A DNA stretch of 64,000 nucleotides from Prorocentrum cordatum (GCA_963575745.1 CAUYUJ010019254.1:1-64000); one strand, 5' to 3'. Numbered from the stretch's first letter, positions 43,617 through 54,695 are shown. The notes: a model not told the origin generated them from the letters alone. Numbers and translations are program-made.

Positions 43617-44092
43617 TAAAACAATTATCCCGGCAAAGCAACCTAACAGCGATGTGTAGGAGCATATCTGGAAGCATTCCCCTTAAGATTCAGATGAGAA
43701 TCCAGTTGTAGAATTCTGCTGTTCTCGCAGTCGTAGTCGCATTCGCGATGACAGTCGCAGTGGCAACGGCAGTCGCAGTCACAGCCTCAGCCTCAGCCTG
43801 CCTCAGCCTCAGCCTCAGCCTGCCTCAGCCTCAGCCTGCCTCAGCCTCAGCCTGCTTCAGCCTCAGCATCAGCAGCCTCGGCCTCAGCCTCAGCCTGCCT
43901 CAGCCTCAGCCTGCATCAGCCTCAGCCTCAGCCTCAGCCTGCCTCAGCATCAGCCTGCCTCAGCCTCAGCCTCAGCCTCAGCCTGCCTCTGCAGCCTCAG
44001 CCTGCTTCAGCCTCAGCCTGCCGTCGGCCTCGGCCTCAGCCTCAGCCTGCCTCAGCCTCAGCCTGCATCAGCCTCAGCCTCAGCACGAAGCG
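43617..44092. repeat. Dispersed repeat plus CAGCCT array
   Basis: The first part (AACCTAACAGCG… CTTAAGATTCAGATG… GCTGTTCTCGCAGTCGTAG) is shared with 50335-50490. It runs into GTCGCAGTCACAGCC and then a CAGCCT/CTGCCT hexanucleotide array (43770-44092). The word CTCAGCCTGC, abundant in this array, is also the core of the GASQPA-coding mini-element on the other strand of 44.4-49.6 kb. Confidence 0.75.
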
Positions 44093-44100
44093 ACCCAGCT

Positions 44101-44542
44101 AGAAGGACAAAGCGCTGAATGTACACCGATGTGTTCGACGACTGCGTATGTAATGATGTGACGATATACAGACTGAGCCCTTCGTGAATGTCTACATGTT
44201 TTTCTGACGCCTACAAACGGCGCTGACGTGTGTGAGAAAATTGTCCGCGCAGCAAAAGCCGGCGAAGCGTGCGGGAGCTCGCATGCTGAGACAGACTACG
44301 TCTGCAGACCGCCAGCTGCAAAAGGTTGCGAGCGGCTCTTGGAAGATGTTTACGGAACGGAGCTACGGTGTCTGAAAACATTGGCATCGAAGCGAAGAGC
44401 CTCGGAGCCCTGCAACCTGAGAAACACCGCAGGAACTCGCATACTGAAAAGGAATGCATTGCAAACCGCACGCTGCGAACCCTGCAGGCTGAGAAGCACC
44501 GCAGGATGTCGCATGCTGAAAAGCACTTGTACTGCAGAGCGC
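44101..44542. repeat. 442-bp duplicated block, copy 1
   Basis: Matches 46898-47339 without any indel. By eye I find only four substitutions, all transitions. The block contains ATGTCTACATGTTTTTCTG and two to three roughly 42-bp units based on the GCAGGCTGAGAAGCACCGC mini-element followed by CGCATRCTGAAAAG. Confidence 0.9.
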
Positions 44543-44864
44543 TAGCACTCCATCTCGGGCTCGGACCCCCCCGTCCTGATCCAGAACGTGTCCGGCCACG
44601 GCCTGAAAATGCCGTTCCAACTCCCGAGGATCAGCTGGCACTCCGGCTCTGGGACACTCCAGTACGTCTTGAGCACCTTGAGCCAGGCCCCATCTCGGGA
44701 TCCCCACAGCACGCTGTACTTGACCGAGACCGTGCCGAACTCATAACAATTGACCTCCGAAGGACCTGCGAGTGCAGGCTGAGAAACACCACGCGATTGC
44801 AGGGCACGGCATTGCGTGTCACATGAGTGCAGGCTGAGAAGCACCACATCTCGTTTGCCAGAGA
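44543..44864. other. Downstream region of the 356-codon gene
   Basis: About 320 bp between the duplicated block and the stop codon. It contains two mini-element copies (44764, 44826) and no coding sequence that I can support. It probably includes the 3' untranslated region. No AATAAA signal is expected in dinoflagellates and none is seen. Confidence 0.4.
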
Positions 44865-45935
44865 TCACTCCCAGGTTATTTGATCCCGCAACACCAGCCA
44901 CGGCGTAGCTGCCACAGGGGCCGCAGATAGCAACGGTTCGGTCACCCAATTGGCGTTCCGGTGAGTCACAATTCGCGCGTGGCTCCACGAGCCTGTGTAG
45001 CGCGATTTGCGGGGCACCAGTGTGCTGTAGGTGTTGTTGCCGTAGCAGAAGACGGCCTCTGGAGCCCAGTGCGGATTCCAGCGGACAGCGTAGACCCTGT
45101 GGACGCCATTGCGGATGACGTCGCGCGCACCTTCGATATGTGCCACCCATCGAAGCCAGTCAAATGCTGAGCCATCGGTGATGTCAACAGCACCTGGGGC
45201 AGTCTCGCCATGGTGGTAGTGCAACAGCGATTGGAGAGCGGCGCTGGCTTCGTCGCGGCCCACAATCTGGCGCGAGCAGGCTGCCTCTTGCAGGTGCTCC
45301 TGTGTGAAGAGCAGTGGGGCATCACCGCCAGTCTCGGCAGGCTGAGCAGCGCCACCGTCAGGCACGGCAGTCTGAGCAGCGCCGCCACGAGGAACATGAG
45401 GCTGAGCAGCGCCAGGCTCAGGCACGGCAGGCTGAGCAACGGCGCGTGGTGGACCGACATAGGTGGGCTCATCGGGTCGGCCGTTCTTATGGTAATGCAG
45501 GCGCATGGCTGAACCGTCTGCACGACGGAACTCGAAGAAGTGCCTGCCGTGGCCATCCGTGTTGGAGTAGTTAGGGTCGCGCTCTGTCTCGATGATGCGA
45601 AAGAGAACCTGGGCGATGCCCTGCCCGATTATGCGCTCAGCGAAACCCGGAGCGGCAGACCGAAGCAGTTGCTTCCAGTCGTAGGACGGGTCGTTTGTTA
45701 CGTCTTTGAACGACAAGTTGTTGACAATGCACTCGGCGCGCAGCGCGCGCTGCCACTGGCAGGCGGTCTTGCCGCCCATCCCTGGTGTACGGCGGATGTC
45801 TTCGAGGTGAGCCTGCTCAAAGACCACGTCGACACCTGGCTGAGGAGTCGGTGCGGGCGGATCCGGCAGAATCTCCCACGGGCCATCGCACGGGGCCGGG
45901 GGTGGCGGGGGCGATGCCTTGCCGCGTGCTGGCAT
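44865..45935 (-). CDS. Unknown 356-residue protein with GAAQPA insert region
   Basis: Minus-strand open frame of 356 codons from ATG at 45935; an earlier in-frame methionine exists 28 codons upstream, but that extension reads through a mini-element copy in a different phase and is probably 5' untranslated. Parts in order: a proline-rich start (SPPPPPAPCDGPWEILPDPP); a folded-looking region (GMGGKTACQWQRALRAECIV, DPSYDWKQLLRSAAPGFAER, HFFEFRRADGSAMRLHYHKN); a low-complexity insert with four AQPA-type repeats (residues about 166-200: AVAQPA, GAAQPH, GAAQTA, GAAQPA); and a C-terminal part with DWLRWVAHIEGARDVIRNGV and YAVRWNPHWAPEAVFCYGNN. No signal peptide, membrane segment or catalytic motif is recognised. 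Intronless and on the same strand as the next gene, about 1.5 kb apart. Family unknown. Confidence 0.65.
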   Translation of the reverse strand: MPARGKASPPPPPAPCDGPWEILPDPPAPTPQPGVDVVFEQAHLEDIRRTPGMGGKTACQWQRALRAECIVNNLSFKDVTNDPSYDWKQLLRSAAPGFAERIIGQGIAQVLFRIIETERDPNYSNTDGHGRHFFEFRRADGSAMRLHYHKNGRPDEPTYVGPPRAVAQPAVPEPGAAQPHVPRGGAAQTAVPDGGAAQPAETGGDAPLLFTQEHLQEAACSRQIVGRDEASAALQSLLHYHHGETAPGAVDITDGSAFDWLRWVAHIEGARDVIRNGVHRVYAVRWNPHWAPEAVFCYGNNTYSTLVPRKSRYTGSWSHARIVTHRNANWVTEPLLSAAPVAATPWLVLRDQITWE

Positions 45936-46035
45936 TGTGACAAGGCAGGCTGAGGAGCACCGCCGAGGCTGGACGGCCAGGTGAAACTCGAGCAAACATG
46001 TGGCTACAGCTCTAAGCAAAATGGCTACGAGGAGG

Positions 46036-46885
46036 TTAAGGATGATGATGATGGTGTTGATAGGAAACCCGGTATCAGCGAGTTGATGTACAATGAGGTG
46101 TCCGCAAACGAGACACTGCTGTCAACGCTGTTATAACTAACCACAAACGAGACACTGCTATCAACGCTTGCACAATTAAAAAGAAACGCTGGCATTGACA
46201 CTACTAGCAATACCAAAGTGGAGTTTAAACGAGGCACTGCCATCAACCGATTCAACTTCCAATAAAAGAAGATCACAAATGAGTTCACTCTGAAGTGACC
46301 CATGGCTATCAATGCGAGAAGTCTCTGCAAACTATTCACTCATGGCGACCGCCGCGCACACGCGTGTAGGAAATCGTTGATGATGATAGTGGTAATGGAG
46401 TGGGGGCCAGTAATGCAGATACACTGCTGTGCATTCACTTGCTGCGAAAAGAAACTCTGTATGAATGAGTTGATATATAATGAGTTGTCCACAAACGAGA
46501 CACTGCTATCAACGCTTGTATAAGTAAAAAGAAACGCTGCTATCGACACTTCCCCCAATACTAAAGTTGTCTTTAAACGAGTCACTGCCATGAACGGCTT
46601 CAACTACAGTGTAACGAAAGGAACTGCAGGCTGAGAAGCACCGCAGGCCAACGTGAACCAGTCGTGGTGATGAGGATGAGTGAAATCTGCGATGATGATA
46701 GCGATCATGAAGTCGGTTGTAGGAACCCACTTTTGTAGTAACCAACATACACTGGTATGCATTCACTTATGGTGAAAGGAAACTCGGTATCAGTGAGTTG
46801 ATATAGAATGAGTTGTCCGCAAACGAGACACTGCTATCAACGCTTTTAGAACGAAGCGAACCCATCAGAACACTGTTATCAACGG
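46036..46885. repeat. Tandem repeat of 330-390-bp AT-rich units
   Basis: TATCAGYGAGTTGATRTA and CAAACGAGACACTGCTATCA recur at about 46073-46125, 46455-46515 and 46785-46845, with intervening AAAAAGAAACGCTG and AAACGAGKCACTGCCATSAA. This spacer between the two genes is AT-richer than its surroundings. One mini-element copy lies at 46626. Confidence 0.75.
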
Positions 46886-46897
46886 AAAGAATGCTGT

Positions 46898-47339
46898 AGA
46901 AGGACAAAGCGCTGAATGTACACCGATGTGTTCGACGACTGCGTATGTAATGATGTGACGATATACAGACTAAGCCCTTCGTGAATGTCTACATGTTTTT
47001 CTGACGCCTACAAACGGCGCTGACGTGTGTGAGAAAATTGTCCGCGCAGCAAAAGCCGGCGAAGCGTGCGGGAGCTCGCATGCTGAGACAGACTACGTCT
47101 GCAGACCGCCAGCTGCAAAAGGTTGCGAGCGGTTCTTGGAAGATGTTTACGGAACGGAGCTACGGTGTCTGAAAACATTGGCATCGAAGCGAAGAGCCTC
47201 GGAGCCCTGCAGCCTGAGAAACACCGCAGGAACTCGCATACTGAAAAGGAATGCATTGCAAACCGCACGTTGCGAACCCTGCAGGCTGAGAAGCACCGCA
47301 GGATGTCGCATGCTGAAAAGCACTTGTACTGCAGAGCGC
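46898..47339. repeat. 442-bp duplicated block, copy 2
   Basis: Partner of 44101-44542. It is followed by two extra mini-element units (47340-47450) before the stop of the EEP gene. The near identity implies a recent duplication or gene conversion. Confidence 0.9.
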
Positions 47340-47471
47340 AAGCTGCGAAACCTGCAGGCTGAGAAGCACCGCAGGAACTCGCATGCTTTCGAACACTACT
47401 GCTCGAGACCGCAGCTGGAGAGCGGCAGACCGCAGGCTGAGAAGCACCGCGGGCAGGGAGACTTGCAAAAC

Positions 47472-49658
47472 TCAGATGTCCTGATCGTCTTGGAGGAAGT
47501 CACGCCAGTCCGGCGGCTGCCAAGAATCGATGATGCGCCTGGAGCCACCGCCCGTGCTGCCGCCGATGTCCAGGTAGTCGCCATCGGCCCTGAACAGACG
47601 GCCGTGCCCCAACGCCAGAATCGCTTGGTTGCGGATTTGAAGCAGCGCTCCGCTCTCAAACATCTGCAACACGTCCAGCTGCCTGCGCGTGAAGTTCGGC
47701 TTTGGCTGGCCAGCCTGGGCAGACAGATGGCGGGAAAGCCGCTCCCCCTCGTTGTAGCGCGCGATGGCCTCGGCCTTCTGGTGGTGCAGCCGGCGCCGCT
47801 GTTGCCGCAGAGCTTCCTCGGGAACTGCTGCATCACGGCCCTCACTGTGATCAGCTTGCAACGCTTGCGTTAGCCAATCAACGTCGAAGCGCCCTGAGAA
47901 GGCCAGCACCTCCCAGATCTGTTTGGTACCGGCCACACGTTGCAAATGGCGATGCCACCGCTTACGCTTCTGGTCTTTCACAAACTTGGCGACGCCACCC
48001 AGACCTGCACCCTTGGCCTGGCCACCTTTTCCCGCAGGCTGAGAAGCACCGTGAGAACCTTTCTTACCGCCTGGCCCTTTGTTAGGACCCTGCGGAACCG
48101 CATGGCCCCCTTGTGGCGCAGACTTGCCTCTCGCTTTTCCCTTTTCGACATCCCGTTCCTGAAGCGCACGCTGCTGCCGCGACTGCTCGTACTGGTCGCG
48201 AGCTACTCTGACCAATTCCTGGCGCTCAGGCTCCGTGAGAACGTAGCGCATGTCGTCGATGTTCTTGCTCCGCAGAAAGTCATGTCGAAGCTTAAGGACA
48301 GAGAGAATGGCTCGGCCAGTCTCCTCCTGAGACGCAAAGGCCGTGTCATATTCCGAGCCAGGCTGAGGAGCGCCAGCTGGATCAGTGTCCGCTGGCTCCG
48401 TGGACTTCCTCTTTTTGAAAAGCAAGAGACTGAGATGATGGAGGACTTTCGGATCGTACTCCTCGTCGTACCTGTCGTCCCAAAGCTGCCTCAGCTCCCT
48501 GTGCAAGTCGTTCGCGCGATTCTGAACGACATCCTCGACGTAGTCGGGATCACCCGGTGAAGTCGGTGAAAGCGGAGGAGTAGAACTCGGCGACCGATCC
48601 CAATGCACAGAAGACTCGGCGTCCGCCTGTACGCTGACGTCGGCGTCGGAGACGTTTTCGACGACAATCTTCCGCCTCTTGCTCTCCCCAGGCTGAATAG
48701 CACCAGGGAGAGTGAGCACAACCGCCACCGCATCGTGTGCGTCGTTGCGCATGCCACGATCCGTAAAAGACGCGCCAACGGCAATGGAGCAGAAACGGGC
48801 GACTGCTCCGCAGACCGCGACGTGGTCGCCTTTGAGGTCGGCCGGAGTGGCATGGACCTCCCAGAGCTTCTCGTCGTTCTGCTGGCGCTGGTAAGCCTCC
48901 CGCGCCTCCTGGAAAGTGAGGTTGTCGTCGCCGACTACAAGCAGAACGACTGCCTGGCTCAGATTCTCAAGAATCTTTCCCAGGCAGTCCAGGTGCAAGC
49001 GGAGATTGCGAACTGTCCGCTTTCGAGTCTGGATGGTCGGCGGTTTCTTGCCGCACACGATGTGCATGTTGGCGATCACCACGTGGAACTTGTCATGGCC
49101 TGGTTTGTTCACCTCAAAATGTGAAATAACAGCATCAATCTCTCGGCCGCTAGGAGGCCTGTAAACTTTGCTGTCTTCGCACAGAGTCAGTTCCGCAGGC
49201 TGAGAAGCACCGCGGAACCCCCAGAGAGTCAAGTAGTTGTCGACCTCCGAGAAGCGAATGCCATCACCGAAAGGCTTACTGAGGATCTCTGTCACGTTGA
49301 TCCCTGCTCGGCGAAAGCCTTCACGGAACGCACCGACCTCGCAGCCACAGACAATATCAGCATCAGCGGTCTCCACTATCGTGGCGCACACCCTTCCGAA
49401 GTTAGCGCAGTGAGTGGCCGCCTGCTTACCAGTCATCATGCCCTGCTCGAACCCGAAATTGAACGAGGCGACCGTGAAAGACGCAGGCTGCACAGCGCCA
49501 GAGCCAGGCGTCTGTCCACCTTCCTCCGCAGGCTGAGAAGCACCGCGAGGCGGCGCAGGCTGAGAAGCACCGCGAGGCGGCGACACTTCGGACGAGCCTC
49601 GCGGAGCAGAGGCTGCGGATGAACGTTGGACATGGGGGTACGGCCAGGGGAACGCCAT
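47472..49658 (-). CDS. Endonuclease/exonuclease/phosphatase-fold protein, 728 residues
   Basis: Minus-strand intronless frame; the ATG at 49658 (MAFPWPYPHV) is preferred over an in-frame methionine 15 codons upstream. Residues about 20-60 are low complexity with two GASQPA and one GAVQPA. Residues about 60-315 resemble the EEP superfamily: VASFNFGFE (Asn 67), IVCGCEVGAF (Glu 107), VVIANMHIV (about 195), VVGDDNLTF (about 243-246, where typical members have GDFN) and RNDAHDAVAVVL (His 308). A GASQPA at about 150-155 sits in a loop of this domain. The C-terminal half is charged and helical (EYDPKVLHHLSLLLFKKRK, KFVKDQKRKRWHRHLQRVAG, TRRQLDVLQMFESGALLQI) with another GASQPA. Such proteins, as I recall, are common and multi-copy in dinoflagellates. 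Substrate unknown; nuclease or phosphatase activity is inference only. Confidence 0.7.
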   Translation of the reverse strand: MAFPWPYPHVQRSSAASAPRGSSEVSPPRGASQPAPPRGASQPAEEGGQTPGSGAVQPASFTVASFNFGFEQGMMTGKQAATHCANFGRVCATIVETADADIVCGCEVGAFREGFRRAGINVTEILSKPFGDGIRFSEVDNYLTLWGFRGASQPAELTLCEDSKVYRPPSGREIDAVISHFEVNKPGHDKFHVVIANMHIVCGKKPPTIQTRKRTVRNLRLHLDCLGKILENLSQAVVLLVVGDDNLTFQEAREAYQRQQNDEKLWEVHATPADLKGDHVAVCGAVARFCSIAVGASFTDRGMRNDAHDAVAVVLTLPGAIQPGESKRRKIVVENVSDADVSVQADAESSVHWDRSPSSTPPLSPTSPGDPDYVEDVVQNRANDLHRELRQLWDDRYDEEYDPKVLHHLSLLLFKKRKSTEPADTDPAGAPQPGSEYDTAFASQEETGRAILSVLKLRHDFLRSKNIDDMRYVLTEPERQELVRVARDQYEQSRQQRALQERDVEKGKARGKSAPQGGHAVPQGPNKGPGGKKGSHGASQPAGKGGQAKGAGLGGVAKFVKDQKRKRWHRHLQRVAGTKQIWEVLAFSGRFDVDWLTQALQADHSEGRDAAVPEEALRQQRRRLHHQKAEAIARYNEGERLSRHLSAQAGQPKPNFTRRQLDVLQMFESGALLQIRNQAILALGHGRLFRADGDYLDIGGSTGGGSRRIIDSWQPPDWRDFLQDDQDI

Positions 49659-49679
49659 TGCAATCGAAACTGAGTGGAC

Positions 49680-49785
49680 TGCAGTGAGTGAATGCAGTGG
49701 CACGATTGAATGCAGTGGACTGCAGTGTCACTAGCAATTCCTGAACCAAACACGGCTGTGGCGGAAGGACTACGAAGCGTCTGGC
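49680..49785. other. Upstream region of the EEP gene with CAGTG repeats
   Basis: GGACTGCAGTG occurs twice and GAATGCAGTGG twice within 49676-49732, giving overlapping direct and inverted repeats just before the start codon. No spliced-leader relict or TTTT-type core promoter is evident. Confidence 0.4.
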
Positions 49786-50213
49786 TATTCAAAATGTGGC
49801 CCGGGAATGGAGTTCTGGGAACTCGAAGACCAGGAAGTGGCCTACAGTTGGCTCCGGGCATCCAAAATGTGGCCCGGGAATGGAGTTCTGGGAACTCGAA
49901 GAGCACGAAGTGGCCTACAGTTGGCTCCGGGCATCCAAAATGTGGCCCGGGAATGGAATTCTGGGAACTCGAAGAGCACGAAGTGTGTGACTGTTGCATC
50001 CGGCCCTCTAAATGTGGCCCTGGGAATGGCGTTCTGGGATCTCGAAGAGCACGAAGTGTGTGACTGTTGCATCTGGTTATTCTAAATGTGGCCCGGGAAT
50101 GGCGTTCTGGGATCTCGAAGAACACGAAGTGTGAGACTGTTGCATCCGGGTATTCAGAATGTGGCCTGGGAATGGAGTTCTGGGAAGTCGAAGAGCACGA
50201 AGTGTGTGACTGT
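49786..50213 (+). repeat. 73-bp satellite, array 1 (about six units)
   Basis: Unit: AAAATGTGGCCCGGGAATGG, GTTCTGGGAACTCGAAGAGC, ACGAAGTGGCCTACAGTTGG, CTCCGGGCATCC. The first two intervals are exactly 73 bp (49791, 49864, 49937). Because 73 is one more than a multiple of three and the unit has no stop over three phases, all three plus-strand frames stay open and encode the same 73-residue super-repeat in rotation. Later units change to GTGTGACTGTTGCATCCGG. Confidence 0.9.
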
Positions 50214-50525
50214 TGGTGAAAAACGAGCCCGGCACCCTGCCGCCCGGCAACTCCCCAACACCTGCCCGGACCCCCCTGTGGAGTGATCTGTGAGCTCTTT
50301 TGAGACCACTAGAAACCTATCAGTCTTCGCTGTTAGGTAAAAACACAGTATCCGGCAACGCAACTAACAGCGGATAGTTAGAAAGCATTATCTGAAAGCA
50401 ATCACCCTTAAGATTCAGATGGAACATCCAGTTGTCGAAATCTTGCTGTTCTCGCAGTCGTAGGTCGCATTCGCGATGACGTCGCAGGCGCAAAACTCGA
50501 TCGCAGTCACAGGCCATCAGCCACC
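50214..50525. repeat. Shared tail and dispersed repeat
   Basis: GTGAAAAACGAGCCCGGCAC… to …CAGTCTTCGCTGTTAGGTAA (50215-50340) is repeated after array 2 at 51806-51903, with about 26 bp missing there. The following TTAAGATTCAGATGG… GCTGTTCTCGCAGTCGTAG part (50335-50490) is copy 2 of the repeat at 43617. Confidence 0.8.
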
Positions 50526-51180
50526 AGCCTGCCTCCTCCTCCTCCTCTTTCTCCTGCTCCTCCTCCTCCTCCTCCTCCTCCTCCACCTCCTCTTCCTCCT
50601 GCTCGTCCTCGTTCTCGTCCTCCTCGTCTTGCTCGTCCTCCTCCTCCTGGTGCTCTCTCCTCCTCCTCCTCCTCCTCCTCCTCCTCCTCCTCCTCCTGGT
50701 GGTCCTCGTTCTCCTCCTCCTGGTGCTCTCCCCCCACCTCCTCCTCCTCGTCCTCCTCCTCCTCCTCCTCGTCCTCCTCCTCCTCTTCCTCCTCCTCCTC
50801 CTCCTCCTCCTCCTCCTCCTCCTGGTAGTCCTCCCCCTCCCCTCCTCCTCCTCCTCCTCCTCTTCCTGGTCGTCCTCGTTCTCGTCCTCCTCGTCTTGCT
50901 CGTCCTCCTCCTCCTGGTGTTCTCTCCTCCTCCTCCTCCTCCTCCTCCTCCTCCTCCTCCTCCTGGTGGTCCTCGTTCTCCTCCTCCTGGTACTCTCCCC
51001 CCCCCTCCTCCTCCTCCTCCTCGTCCTCGTCCTCCTCCTCCTCCTCCTCCTCTTCCTCCTCCTCCTCCTCCTCCTCCTCCTCCTCCTGGTACTCCTCCCC
51101 CTCCCCTCCTCCTCCTCCTCCTCTTCCTCGTCGTCCTCCTCCTCCTGGTCGTCTCCTCCTCACTGCTCCGGCCTCCTCCC
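50526..51180. repeat. TCC repeat with higher-order structure
   Basis: TCC/CTC run of about 650 bp in which TCGTTCTCGTCCTCCTCGTC and CCTCCTCCTGGTGCTCTCTC recur at 50608-50660 and 50878-50930, so a block of about 270 bp was duplicated. Acidic frames on minus and Leu/Pro/Ser frames on plus are artefacts. Confidence 0.95.
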
Positions 51181-51295
51181 TACCTGGCTCGTCCTTCTTC
51201 CCTCTCCTCCTGCTCCTCACCTGCACCTGCTCGACCTCGTCCTCACTGGTCTTTGCTCGTCCACCTCCTCGACGTGCTCCTTGCCCCTGCTGAAA

Positions 51296-51905
51296 TGTGG
51301 CCCAGGAATGAGAGTTCTGGGAAGTCGAAGAGCACGAAGTTGCCTAGCACGAAGTTGCCTACAGTTAGCTACGGGCATTCAAAATGTGGCCCGGGAATGG
51401 AGTTCTGGGAACTCGAAGAGCACGAAGTGGCCTACAGTTGGCTCCGGGCATTCAAAATGTGGCCCGGGAATGGAGTTCTGGGAACTCGAAGAGCACGAAG
51501 TGGCCTACAGTTGGCTCCGGGCATCCAAAATGTGGCCCGGGAATGGAATTCTGGGAACTCGAAGAGCACGAAGTGTGTGACTGTTGCATCCGGTTATTCT
51601 AAATGTGGCCCGGGAATGGCGTTCTGGGATGTCGAAGAGCACGAAGTGTGTGACTGTTGCATCCGGTTATTCTAAAAGTGGCCCGGGAATGGCGTTCTGG
51701 GATCTCGAAGAGCACGAAGTGTGTGACTGTTGCATCCGGGTATTGAGAATGTGGCCTGGGAATGGAGTTCTGGGAAGTCGAAGAGCACGAAGTGTGTGAC
51801 TGTTGGTGAAAAACGAGCCCGGCACCCTGCCGCCCGGCAACTCCCCAACACCTGCCCGGACCCCCCTGTGGACTAGAAACCTATCAGTCTTCGCTGTTAG
51901 GTAAA
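51296..51905 (+). repeat. 73-bp satellite, array 2, plus shared tail
   Basis: About seven units of the same 73-bp repeat, with the same order of unit variants as array 1 (…GGCCTACAGTTGG units first, …GTGTGACTGTTGC units last), followed by the same GTGAAAAACGAGCCCGG tail. This order shows that array and tail were duplicated as one block around the TCC tract. Confidence 0.9.
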
Positions 51906-52690
51906 AAATGCGGCGTGGGCATTGGATAAGGACGACGAAGTACGAGGAGGATGATGAAGCACAGGACCATGAAGCGCGATGAGGACGAGGACGAGGACGA
52001 CGGCGAGGACGGAGATGGATGACGAACTACGGCGAGGGAACTGGATAAGGAACCCTGGGAAAGGGAATCCAGGGTCTGGAAGAACACATGTTTTATTCGC
52101 GGCTGTAACGGGCGTTATAGGGGGGGAGGGGAGGGGGACGGGAGGGGGCATAGCATAGCGCCCCCCCTCCCCAGAATGTGGTGCAGGACGCACTGCGGCA
52201 GTGCCGGGGGCGCACTGAGGGGGCAGCGTTACGTCATGAAGGGGGGGGGGGGAGGGTAGGGGGCATAACGCGCGTGATGGCCCAGACGGTAACCGCAAGA
52301 GTGGCTTGGCCATGGATATCACCGCCGACCTCATCTGATCCGCCGACCCTGTCGGCGTGCGTGAAGGACTTGTCCGTTCGAGTCGTCCTCTCCGTCGTTA
52401 GTGAGTCGTCGCCTCTGCTGGCTCCTTTCCCTGCAACCCGCATCTCCCTGGGACCGTTGCCGCTCCCCCCCTCCTCCTGGGCCCTCCTCCCCAAGCGCGC
52501 CAGCCAAAGCGAAATTGAGTAATGTCGTCATTCAATCGAAGGGCAGCCCCCTCCCTTTGATCCCTCCCCCCGTCGGAGGGGGGGGGGTCCTCGGGGGGGT
52601 CCCGGGGGGGGTCGCCACCCAAGTGCGAATCTTCGGGGGGGTCCTGGAGGGGATCCCGGGGGATGTCGCAACCCAGATACGCCTCCCTCC
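51906..52690. other. No recognisable gene; G-rich tracts
   Basis: Runs such as GGGGGGGAGGGGAGGGGG (52120-52140), a G-run at 52241-52255 and GGGGGGGTCC steps (52575-52660) could form G-quadruplexes. No coding sequence is supported. Confidence 0.45.
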
Positions 52691-53270
52691 CTGGGTGTCC
52701 GGGGTCCCAAGAACGCCCCAGGACGGGCCAAGAGTGCCCCAAGAGGCCCCCAAGAAGGTCCAAGAGGGCCCCGCATCGCATAACGATCTGTCAAAGACGC
52801 CCTCTCGGCCTCCTGAAGGCCCATGAGGCCTGCAAACCGCCCCAAGGGGCCTTCAGGAGCACTCCAAAGGCCCCCAAAGGCATCATTCATCAATCTCGGA
52901 TTTTGGCGTTCTCGCCTCTTCCGCTTCCCGACGCTCTACGACGGCCCAAGATGCCCCCAAGATCGCACATCGCCCCCATACGGCCCAAAGTCCTCTAAGA
53001 GGTTCCCAATATTGCCCAAGGGGGCCCCAAGACGGCCCGAGACGCCTCCAAGACAGGCCAAGAGGCACACAAGAGGGCTCCCAGATGGGGGCCCCGAACA
53101 GACATCTCGAGCCCTCGCCCGAAGCTCTCAGGAGGCCCCAAGAAGCCTCCAAGACGCCCCCAAGCCCCCAGGAAGCCCCTGTAGGCCCCCAAGAGGCTCC
53201 CAAGAAGACCCCCCAGAGTCTCCCAGACTCCGAGAACGCCCCCAAACTGCTGACCCAAGCCCCCCGAAAG
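52691..53270. repeat. CCAAGAGG satellite relative
   Basis: A train of CCAAGAGGC, CCAAGATGC and CCAAGACGG steps with a degenerate head at about 52890-52950 (CGGATTTTGGCGTTCTC, CCGACGCTCTACGACGG) that parallels the head of the 37200-38560 units (TTTGGGCG…CCGACGCCCC). More eroded than the other two loci. Confidence 0.7.
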
Positions 53271-53289
53271 CGCTCCGAAGAGACCCCGA

Positions 53290-54695
<1,406 letters not shown>

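Larger units (their letters stand above)
44409..49580 (-). repeat. Interspersed ~20-bp GASQPA-coding mini-element, about 21 copies
   Basis: Consensus on the plus strand is GCAGGCTGAGAAGCACCGC (minus strand GCGGTGCTTCTCAGCCTGC). Copies lie near 44409, 44480, 44764, 44826, 45333, 45363, 45394, 45424, 45944, 46626, 47207, 47279, 47355, 47433, 48037, 48359, 48691, 49197, 49483, 49537 and 49556. All have the same orientation. Those inside the two genes read in one frame as GASQPA, GAAQPA or close variants. Others lie in spacers or just upstream of a start codon. Copies share no flanking sequence, except within the duplicated 442-bp blocks. Confidence 0.8.
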
